DNA from: Protula sp. h YS-2021
Taxonomy: Eukaryota > Annelida > Polychaeta > Sabellida > Serpulidae
DNA length: 64,000 nt
Direction of reading: 5' to 3'
NCBI GenBank assembly: GCA_949752745.1
Contig: OX457025.1
Span: forward strand, 99,497,587-99,561,586
The position numbers were made by a program, and so were the translations under genes. Numbering within the stretch: position 1 is the stretch's first letter; each line of letters starts with the position of its first letter. Under the pieces are notes generated by a model. The model had not been told where the DNA came from. It worked only from the letters and a program-made list of their open reading frames with translations, and ran no database searches. Of this stretch, positions 41,248 to 53,200 are shown in pieces.

Positions 41248-44200
41248 TTTTGTTTGTTTTGTTTTTTCTTTTTTGTTTTTTTTTTTGTTTTAATCTAACG
41301 ATCAAGGAACACCGTAAAATCTCAAAGAAACAAACCTACTTCATTTACTCAGCATTACTATCACTTCTTTAAAATAATTACCTCGGCAACTTTTAAAAAT
41401 TCAGCGCATCTTTCCATTCGCGCTAAAAATCGCTTGTAAATTTCTAGCGCCTCGCGACACTGTTTCTTTTGCATATCAAAGTATTTTTCTGCACAGAAAA
41501 TACAACGAACATGTAACAGAACTTAATCTAAGATAGTCTACTGCTATAACTCAGAAAAATATGTGTGACGTCATGGGATGCAACACGTGACTAAGGACGA
41601 AAATAACATTCTATATCTTAAAAAAGTTGCTAGCAAAACCAGAGAACGAAAAGATACTTCTGAAAACTAAAACAACGGCATTCAAATGACAAATTCCTAG
41701 ACAAGGAGCAAGACACAATATTTTGCGAACAACTTTTGACTTTATATATTTAAAACAGAAATATCTGGGGGACATTGTGTCCAGCTGAGACGACAGTGTG
41801 CACCTAAAAGTAGAAGTCATTTAATCCCAAAAGAGTTTTCCTCAACTTAATATTTATAATTAATTATATTATTTATAATTAATTATATTTCACCAGATAT
41901 TAAATATTGTAAAATTTGGAAATTATGCACTTCAGTTTTTCTTGACCTGACTTCTTTTTCTTTGTTTTTTTTTTTTTTCTTCACTGGATGCCTTTTTTAT
42001 AAAACCCTTTATGCGACATGGCGCTGATGAGTTCAACATGCCGATTTAAATAGCGACAACACCTTTCTGGGACTTCCATAGAGGCAGATTAATGTTGTTT
42101 TGTACCCCCATAGCTAGCCACATATCAGCGATTTCTTATCAGTTTCTTTCATAATCATCCACTTCAGCAGGTATTGATGAGTTTACGAAAGGGTACTACA
42201 AACGTCGACAATTACATCACAGTGTGTCGGTGGGAGATTTCCAAACAGTTCACGAAATCATTGTGACAGGCCAGAGAGTGACGTAAGGCTTAGGGCCAGG
42301 GATTAACGCACACGGTCGCTCGATGGCCATTATCAACAATTTGCTTCGAGAGTACAGACAAGTTTCAGATGCACGAATTGCAATCCATTCAGAGATGTTC
42401 CCAGGATTCATATGAAGAATGCGCTACTGTTTAAAATTCTGTGTCCAAAACGTGAAGGTCTTTATGAAGTACACGTAAAATTGTCAAATGTTTTAATGGG
42501 ATCTTCAAACGAAACGGGGCCCTCAGCAGAACCACTAAGCCCCGAACCAAACATTGTGGCAAAACTGCAAACATCACTGAATAGTATAAAGGAACAAATT
42601 AACTATAAAATTAACAACATAAAATGCAAAGTGATATGATTCAATGTCGCGCTTGTGTTCGTTTGTTTGTTTTTTTTTTTTTTGTTTTTGTTTTTTTTTT
42701 TTTTTGTTTTTTTTTTTTTTTGTTTTTGTTTTTTTTTTTGCTTACATGGCGCCTACCATTATCTTGCAATGAAGACAGTTACCAAGCATTTCATGTGGTC
42801 ATACGCATATCACCGTAGATCACCGTACCGAGTAAGACGTAACACACAAACTACACAACAATGCTTGCGCTAAAACACCCTGAAATCGATAAAAACTCAT
42901 GGGGCATGAAGCCTTCTCCTTCCTCCTCCTCCCTCGCTTTTCTTTGCGAAAATTTTTAATTGTTTCTTTCTCATTTGTTTTTTTTTTTTTAAATAACCAC
43001 ATCCCTATTTCCCTTTTGAAAGGCACAGTACAATGTCGAAGGAAAACCACTAATAAGGATTAGAACTTCATGCCTCATTTCAAAATATTAATGTTGCGGC
43101 AAGAAAACAGCTTCACAACAACACACCCCAACAAACGATGCCTCGGTGACTTAAGTAACACACATGCTTCACCCACCGAAAAGCTTTTTTTCTTTCTTTC
43201 ATTTTTTTTTGTTTTTTTTTTCCCCTTTTATTTGTTTATTTAATTCATTTTTGGCCATTATTTTATTCCAGGGCATGTTGTTATGACTGCTTTCCTCAAA
43301 CTTAACCATTAAGGATTTATTTTCAAAAAAAAGGAAAATTTATTTAAAAAAAAAAAAACTTATGTGCAAATACAAAACACACGTGACAGCATACAGCGAC
43401 AAAAAATATAAATATATATATCAACGTTGCTAGACAACGGGCTAGGATATGGCGGGTGGTCACATCACGTGAACGGTCGGTTGCTATGGGGCTACCTCGG
43501 CGACTTTGAAGAACTTGCCGCAGGAGTCCATACGGACGACGAACTTCTTGTAGATGTCGAAGCCCTCCTTGCACTGCTTGCGGCTCAGCCCGAAGTACTT
43601 CTCTGGAACGTGCCGCGGAGCAAAAACAAACCAAAGCAGGGGGGGACAGTGCACAAAGCTCAGTGCCCACGGGGCCATTTCTAATTTCATATATACTTTA
43701 TATGTGCTTATGGTATACACAATTCACAATAGCACATACCAGTACTTGGACGCATTTAATGGAGGCATGACGCCAGGGCTTCACATTAACGACTGCCCGA
43801 CCCGACCGGGCAGATAAAATCTCGGGCGAGCAGTAGCTAACGGTATCTTAACTGAACGACGAGGCAGATAGCTTTCTGGAGGAAGGGGATAGCAGGTTAT
43901 TGTAGGGGTGAAGAGCTGGGGGGAGGTAAAAAAACGACGCACTTACATGCGTCGCTCATGCGCAGCATAGAGCCCTGATGGCGTTTTTGTTGAAGAAAAA
44001 AACTATTATTTGATCATAATTAGTATTGTTTTAAATAATTCAATTTCGAACTATTTTCAGGTGATCAGAAAATACAAGGGGGGGGGGGGGGCTTGATGAG
44101 GGTGGAGAGGTTTGGTGGTTATGCAGGTGAAGAGTGTGACTGGGCAAACAGATCGCTTCACCTGGTGTTAAAAAACATAACTTACAGCCCTGGCGACGGT

Positions 44201-47200
44201 TTATCAGTTGATGACTAGTTTCAGGTGCGATAGTGTTGGCTATGTAAGCACAGCTTTTTTTTTTTTTTTTTTGTTATATATAAATTGTCTATATATCTGG
44301 CTTCAAAATTATACTGTTAACTCGATTAGGTTTAACCGGAAACGATTCCACAATACAGGTAACCGTCACACTGCTAGCCCTGCTACACGCTGCCGCCATC
44401 ATCAGAACCCCTCCCCCCAACCCCCTCCCCCCCCCCAGATCTTTTCCTGACTCTTCCAACGCTCTCCCCCCCCCCCACCCCAAATCTTCTCCCTGACTCT
44501 TATTCGTACGTGGCCTTAATGGCCTCTTTTTTCTCTTGCCTTCTGCTATACATTCATATCACAAGCAGTCTCTTGTGTGTAAAGGTAACATTTACACTTC
44601 CCTGCCTTTACTAATGCTGTCATAGGTTTTGATTTACGTTCCCCTGAACTCACCTAATAAGTTTATAATACCGTCATTGTAACAAGCAAATAATCTGATA
44701 AGGTCTTTAAAGAGAAGCATAAAGGCGGCGTTCACCACTCCATTCGTTAATTCATTGGCGGTTACCTGAAACATAAACCACCACGCAGTCAGCCATAGGT
44801 TTTCGCAAAAACATAAACAACCACGCTGTCACTCACAGGCTTCCGGCAAAACATAAAAAATCATACTGTCACTCACAGGCTTCCCGTCAAAACATAAACC
44901 ATCATGCTGTCACTCACAGGCTTCCGTCAAAACATAAACCATTATGCTGTCACTCACAGCCTCCCGTTAAAACATAAACCATCATGCTGTCACTCACAGC
45001 CTCCCGTCAAAACATAAACCATTATGCTGTCACTCACAGGCTTCCGTCAAAACATAAACCATTATGCTGTCACTCACAGGCTTCCCGTCAAAACATAAAC
45101 CATCATGCTGTCACTCACAGGCTTCCTCAAAACATAAACCATTATGCTGTCACTCACAGCCTCCCGTCAAAACATAAACCATTATGCTGTCACTCACAGG
45201 CTTCCGTCAAAACATAAACCATTATGCTGTCACTCACAGCCTCCCGTTAAAACATAAACCATCATGCTGTCACTCACAGCCTCCCGTCAATACATAAACC
45301 ATCATGCTGCCACTCACAGGCTTCCGCCAAAACATAAACCACTATGCCGTCACTCACAGCCTCCCGTCAAAACAGAAACCATCATGTTGTCACTCACAGG
45401 CTTCCGTCAAAACATAAATCATTATGCTGTCACTCACAGGCTTCCGACAAAACAAATCAGTCATTCACAGGCTTCCGTCAAAACATAGACCATCATGCTG
45501 TCACTCACAGTCTTCCGTCAAAAAATAAACCATAACGCTGCTACTCACAGGCTTCCGTCAAAACGTAAACCATCATGCTCTCACTCACAGACTTCTGCCT
45601 AAACAAAAACCATCACGCTGTCACTCACAGGCTTCCGCCAACTCCTTCGATTTCCTTAAAACTTGCCATTACTATAGTTATTATTATTATTATTATTATT
45701 ATCATTATTATTATTAGGGTTGTTGTTGGCGTTACTATTATTCAGACTTTATTTCTTAACGCGTAGCAAACAACTAGAAAACGCTCGGTAATGTTATTAT
45801 CACTACTTATGATTGACAGCCGTCATTGTTTCGGATTACAAGCACCTCTTGTTTCTCGGCTTCTGCTTTCATTTTGATATCTCTATTTCTGTGTTCTTTA
45901 TTTTTTTATTTTCTCGTTTTCCCCCCTTTTCTGGTATAAATAATCCCCCCCCCCCCTAGTCGTAAGTTTTCTCATCGACTGACGTCACGACCGATGTCAC
46001 GACTGATGCCACGTCACTTACGATTTAGCTGCTTTATAAACTTTTTGTAGGATTCCGTAAAACAGAAACAATGCTTAAGTTATAACTGTAATACATGCAC
46101 TATACTGAAATAAATGCTGCTGGCGTCTACTCACATCAAATTCTACCAGCGTATCAAGCTGACGCTGTAATGTGGGCAGAGTTTTCAGTAACTGCTCAGC
46201 AGCCATCGTTCTCAACAGGCCGTCTTGCTTGCTGCAAACAAACGAACCGACACTGAAAACGGCGCAGCCCGCCTGTAACCCCCGTTCTTATTTAACGGCC
46301 AACCTCTACGGCTGTTCCGCCTGTTATCTATTAACACCTTTCATCCCGCCCACTCACAGGCTGTTCCGTTCTCTTACGGAAAGACTGGAACTATCTTTTC
46401 CCACCAACTTTGTACTTTAACATAACATTGATCTCACCAGACGTCAGCACTAAAAAAAAAAAAAAAAAGAGAAAACAAAAACAAAAAAACAAAAAACAAA
46501 AAAAAAAAACAAAAAAAAACAGAAAAAACGCTCTAATCTTCCCAGCTTCAGGTGGTTTTTGCAGGCGCCAACAGGAACAGGCACCTGATAGCATGTCAGC
46601 GAACAGCACATACTCAGTATTTGCCGTATATGCGCTACAGCCATGACGTCACAGCGCCGTTCGCGGCGCCGACATACTGCGCTAAGTACGCAGATATGCT
46701 TACAATTTGTTCCCTATTTCAAAGTATTGCTTCACACAGGTTACGCCGGTACAGCGCCGATATAATCTGGGTTTTGTTTTTTATTTATTTAGCTATTCTT
46801 TATTATTTATTTGTTCTCACTGTTTCTTTTAACAAAAAGTCAGTGGAGTAAAAGTAAAATTATGAGTTTTCATGGCCAATTAAAGTTGCTTCTTTACTCA
46901 AATAAAAAAAAAACACTGCGCTAATTACATATTGCCAAGGCCAGGCTAGCCACAAAGCAGCGATACGCCCTATTACATATCACCTGTCATTACCCATCAC
47001 TGTTCACTTACCCGCGTTTGACTTTGCAGAAATCGAAGGCCATGGCTCTGTAGGAGTAGGCCTTCTCGTTGAGGTACTTGGCATAGCGTCGTATATACGT
47101 CGACATGTCGTAACCTGCCAACGTCAAATCTGTCTACACCACTGACGTTCCCGGGAGCGGGGGGGAGGGGGGGAGGGGGGGGTGGCGCGCTCAAGTATGC

Positions 47201-50200
47201 TTGCGCTGAGGGGGGGGGGGGAAACGCCAACAAGTACGCACACAATTTGTGGGGGGGGGGGAAGCAGGCAACGTCACATTTTTGAGTAACATGAACCACC
47301 GGAGGAAGTGAGTCAAGGTCTGAAGTGTTTGCCTGCGTACTTTGTATGCGTCCTTTCCTTAGTTTTTTTTCCTTCTTTTTTTTCTTTCTTTTTTCTTTTT
47401 TTTTTTTTTTTTCTTTTTTTTTTTTTTTTGAAAATGAATCAAGAAACACTGATACTTTTTTTTAATTCAGAAGCAATAAAGCACTACTTAGAACACCATA
47501 TAATTTACGAGATAAAGACCAACCCGATTTCAAAATGCGGTCAATGCACTATAATAACGCATTATAAAAAGAGTGACATCATTTCATTCAACACATTAAA
47601 TGGACCTTATAGAATATCAATATCTCATTAAGTGGAGGAGGAATCACGCGGTATATGTGAGGTATATCACCTTGAACGCCCGTCTTGTCGATGAAGTTAC
47701 TGAGACTCAATGTGCAGTTATTGGATGCCAGGTACTGTGTGAACCGCTGCAACATGAAAAAAGTCCACGTCACGTATACTCATCCCTTTCCTCCAGCCCC
47801 CCCCCCCACCCCCCCCCCGACCTATTCCCAACCCCCCCCCCCCCTCCGCCAACGCGGGAAAATACTGAGACTCAGTGTGCAGTTATTGGATGCCAGGTAC
47901 TGGTTGAAACGCTGCAACATAAAAAAAGTCCACGTCACACATACTCATCCCTCTCCTCCACCCCCCCCCCCCGACCTATTCTTAACAACCCCCCCCCCCC
48001 CCCCCCCCGCAAACGCGGGAAAATACTGAGACTCAATGTGCAGTTAGTGGATGCAAGGTACTGGGTGAAACGCTGCAACATGAAAAAGTCCACGTCACGT
48101 ATACTCATCCCTTTCCTCAAGCCCTCCCCCCCCCCCCCCCCCCCGACCAACACAGTATGTTACTGAGACTCAGTGTGCAGTTATTGGATGCCAGGTACTG
48201 TGTGAACCGCTGCAACATGAAAAAGTCCACGTCACACATACTCATCCCTCTCCTCCACCACCCCCCCCCCCGCCCCCCTCCCCGCCAACGCGTGCAGTTC
48301 AAAATCTTACAGTAAGATTATGAAGAGGGGCCAGCAAGAATTTTGAACCACACACTTGTCACCCACTGAGATATTACGTATTACATTTCCATCACACAGC
48401 CACTATATACAGTCAGAACATACAGGCAATGCATGATATGTCGGTTTTGCAAGACCTTGATTGAATACTTTTGCGTCACCGTAAAAGTTGACCTGCACAC
48501 CGAACCGGAAAAAAGTCATGACTTTCGATTTTTTAATTCAAAATCAACTTTTTTTTTTTAATTAAATCAACAAAAAATTCAAAGAGTATACCTAAACACA
48601 TATACAGATTTATTCACTAGATATCAATGGACTTTCCCACACAGCCCTTATAACACATAATATTAACATTGTTTACTATATGATAAATGTCTTATCACTG
48701 TCACATAACTGTAATTTTATTTATTTATCTTTTTTTTTCTTTGCACTGGTTTAAAGACCGATAACAACATGCTAATTTGCCCGCCCTTTTCTTCACCAAG
48801 ACTGGTTCGCAGAGAGCTGTGTGTGAACTCAACAGCACTGAACTGTCTTAGGAATCCCGGTGTGAGATCGATAACCAAATTTCTATCGAATTTTCACCCT
48901 GGTGAGAAATCCATGGGGGGTAAAAATACGATGCCACACCGGCACTCCTTTAATGCTACAGATTCTAGGTGTTTTTGTGGGTGGCATCACCTCTTTTTCC
49001 GACCGACTCGTCATGATCAAGTTTTCGTTTAGTTGAGCTTTGTGAAATGTTCCCTTTTTCTAGGATTCAACGTGTTTTTCTAGACGCTTTATAATCCCTG
49101 AATTTCCACTTTACAACTCTTGCATTGCTTTTACATTTGTTGACCTTGAACCCATCCCAATTAAAATATCTCCAAACGGAAGCTAAACATCTCCCACACA
49201 CTTCTGCGCAACAACTGCAGTATGCGTATCATCAGTCTGCATCCGGCTCCTGAGTTCATCTATTCTACAATTAACGCACATGAAAAAACGCGGCGTTAAC
49301 CAGGCTTTGTTTGGTGTCGCCCTGTTCCTCTACTGTGTATGTATGGCAGTGCCATACATTGCCGAGGAAGGGCTTCACCTTGAACCCGTCACCCCTCATT
49401 GGTTTCCACAACGAGTTTTCTCTTGTGAGGTGCTTCTGTTATCTTTGAATGTTAATCTCTAAGTTAAAATATGTGTAATCTCCCCTGGTAAAAAAAAAAA
49501 AAAAAGCAATGGGAATCTCGTCCGGATAACATGTCGAGATCTGATACTATCTGGATCTTGGCGTTACTCACCTCACTGCCGCAGTGCACAAGATTGTGTA
49601 TACAGTGGAAGAAAGGAGCTCGTCTCACTGCTGTAGCTCGTAAAATTGTGCAGGGTATGGAAGAAAGGAGCTCATCTAATTCCCGTACTACATAAGATTG
49701 GGTACAGTATGGAAGAAAGGAGCTCCCCTAATTGCCGTAGTTCATAAGACTGGGTACAGTATGGAAGAAAGGACCTCACCTCATTACCGCAGTTCATAAG
49801 ATTGTGCACAGTATGGAAGAACGGACCTCACTTCATTACCGTACTTCATACGATTGTGCAGAGTATGGAAGAAAGGAGCTCACCTCATTGCCGTAGTTCA
49901 TAAGATTGTGCACAGTATGGAAGAAAGAGCTCACCTCATTACCGTAGTTCATAAGACTGGGTACAGTATGGAAGAAAGGACCTCACCTCATTACCGCAGT
50001 TCATAAGATTGTGCACAGTATGGAAGAACGGACCTCACCTCATTACCGCAGCTCATAAGATTGTGCACAGTATGGAAGAACGGACCTCACTTCATTACCG
50101 TACTTCATACGATTGTGCAGAGTATGGAAGAAAGGAGCTCACCTCATTGCCGTAGTTCATAAGATTGTGCAGGGTGACAAGCGATTTGAAGACGATCACC

Positions 50201-53200
50201 CAGTTGCCACTCTGAGTGCGTTCTATCAGCAGGTTGGCCAGTTGTGGTATGGAGACATTGGGCTCGTGTGTGCACTGGATCAAATCTACAAAACACATTG
50301 TAAAGTATACTGCTTAGGTTTACTGCTTGTCTTGTAGGAACAAATTCCTTTTGGCAGCCAAATTTTGTGAATGTGGACAACAACTGGCGTACCCCCCCCC
50401 CCCGACCCATCCCCCCGACCCATTCCCCCCCCCCAACCCCCGACCCATCCCCCACACAGGGTTGAGACTTCGCGGTCGCCCATGGCGACCAACTTTTGGC
50501 TCGGGCGACCAACTTTTTTAGTAGAACAACACTATTTTGTTATGTTTTTCACGTGATGCGGCTTAGACACATTTTGCAAAAATTGCTCCGGACGAATAAC
50601 TTTTTTGCCGGGCGACCAGAAAATTTAACGAAGTCGCAACCCTGTCCACAGAGTCAGCATATGAGGGTAGAGAATCCTCTTTATCATCGCGACTTTTGGA
50701 TAAGTACGTTTGTGATTCACATCATTGCAAATTGATTGTTCAGTCGGCGAGCAATGCTTTGGATTTTCAAATAACTCAAGTATGTTTCAAGTATATTATT
50801 ACCACCCTTTCGGGTAATGGATATATGACAGGCAGGCAGTTACCGCCCTAACATACCGTGAGAAGAAATACAACAAACTGATCATAAACGATTAGAGTCT
50901 TTCCTCCCCACCCCCCCCCCTCCCCCACGGATATCATAGGACCTCCTCTTCAATGGGGGGAGATTCCAATTACCTTTACTGAAGCATGGTATTATAAGAC
51001 CTGTGGTCATGAAGCATTTGTTATAACACCCGTGGCCATGAAGCCTGTATTGTGACACCCGTGGTAATTAAGCCTGTAATATGACACCCGTGGTAATTAA
51101 GCCTGTATTGTGACACCCGTGGTAATTAAGCCTGTATTGTTACACCCGTGGTAATTAAGCCTGGAATGTGACACCCGTGGTAATTAAGCCTGTACTGTGA
51201 CACCCGTGGTAATTAAGCCTGTAATGTGACACCCGTGGTAATTAAGCCTGTATTGTGACACCCGTGGTAATTAAGCCTGTATTGTGACACCCGTGGTAAT
51301 TAAGCCTGTATTGTGACACCCGTGGTAATTAAGCCTGGAATGTGACACCCGTGGTAATTAAGCCTGTATTGTGACACCCGTGGTAATTAAGCCTGTAATG
51401 TGACACCCGTGGTAATTAAGCCTGTATTGTGACACCCGTGGTAATTAAGCCTGTATTGTGACACCCGTGGTAATTAAGCCTGTATTGTGACGACCGTGGT
51501 AATTAAGCCTGTATTGTGACACCCGTGGTAATTAAGCCTGGAATGTGACACCCGTGGTAATTAAGCCTGTATTGTGACACCCGTGGTAATTAAGCCTGTA
51601 TTGTGACACCCGCGGTAATTAAGCCTGTATTGTGACACCCGTGGCAATTAAGCCTGTATTGTGACACCCGTGGTAATTAAGCCTGTATTGTGACACCCGT
51701 GGTAATTAAGCCTGGAATGTGACACCCGTGGCAATTAAGCCTGTATTGTGACACCCGTGGTAATTAAGCCTGTATTGTGACACCCGTGGTAATTAAGCCT
51801 GTATTGTGACACCCGTGGTAATTAAGCCTGGAATGTGACACCCGTGGTAATTAAGCCTGTATTGTGACACCCGTGGTAATTAAGCCTGTATTGTGACACC
51901 CGTGGTAATTAAGCCTGTATTGTGACACCCGTGGTAATTAAGCCTGTAATGTGACACCCGTGGTAATTAAGCCTGTATTGTGACACCCGTGGTAATTAAG
52001 CCTGTATTGTGACACCCGTGGTATTTAAGCCTGTATTGTGACACCCGTGGTATTTAAGCCTGTATTGTGACACCCGTGGTAATTAAGCATGTATTATAAC
52101 ACTCGTGATCATGTAACGTGAACTATAACACCCGTGGTCATTGGGCGGGTGGTTTCCCATAAGTCCGTTCGGTTACACGGAGCTTTACCGTATTTCACGC
52201 ACTAGCAAAGAATCTCATGGACATACTGATATTGATCACAGTTAAGCTAACAACACTATTGTTCTTGCCGAGCTGACCTATTATTGTCGGTGTCTCTTGC
52301 CACCCTATCAGTGTCAACAAACAAACAAATCACAAGTCCTCATGCATGGGTCCACAAATACCAACATTAGATGTGAGCAGCTTTTGTATTTCATTGAAGG
52401 AAACCATCAATTTTCTTCTCAACCACCCCCCCTCCCGCCCCCGCCCCCCTCCTCCTCTTCCCGTTATCCTGGATCAAAATGAAGACCATGGACTTTCCTA
52501 CAGCCTCCCCTCCCCCTCCTCCTCCGCCCTAGTTATTCAGTTCAGCTCTTCACCCTTCGCTGCAGACCGTAGTGCCAGTCCTGAACCTGGGGCTGCGTCT
52601 ACCAGAGACACCGGCAGCAGGAGTCTTTCCAACGAATCACAAACTGTGCCCATCTTCTAACTGCTGCATTTAGCGGAACCACGAAAGCAATAATTTCACG
52701 GCACCATATTGCCCGACGCATTTTGGATTGGAAGCAAAAACAATGCTCCCAAAATCTTAGCTCCCTCAGTGACCAATATCTCCACACTACACCACATCAA
52801 ATGCCGATACTATTTCAGGGCTGCTCGCTGCGGCAATTGATTCCTGGACGGACCGTGTTTGGCTTGTGCTGTTCTTTTAATACCTCTATTGATCAGGCCA
52901 AGCCCTCTTTATTAGAGCCTGGGAATGCGGCAGAGAGCAACCATGGTTAGGCCACACTAGCGGGACCGTGTACGCCGTACAGCTGATGCTCATTAAGCCA
53001 CTTTTTTATGCGACAAAACAGTTCGAATTATTCGATAGTAGAGAATAATCAGTTTCAAAATAGAATGTCAATACACAGAAAACGAGCTGAAATACGGTAA
53101 AACAAAGCGATTGAAACGATACGGCCGTGGACGAATCAACGAGCATTGGTTGTAATCGACTTGTAATTTCCCGGCTCAAATTGTATGGCAGTTTTACAAC

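Noticed and set aside
41068..41298. Phe-rich stretch resembling a membrane segment
   Set aside because: Translation of a (CTTT)n and T-rich tract.
43344..43670. 108-codon and 85-codon stretches around exon 7a
   Set aside because: Other-frame shadows of exon 7a, which is proven by phase, splice sites and family alignment.
50980..52150. CRISPR-like array of 29-bp repeats
   Set aside because: Repeats are directly adjacent with no unique spacers, and the setting is an animal intron.
52297..52950. Open stretches with moderately complex composition
   Set aside because: I could not match them to any family or to splice sites consistent with the gene; left as unassigned intron.
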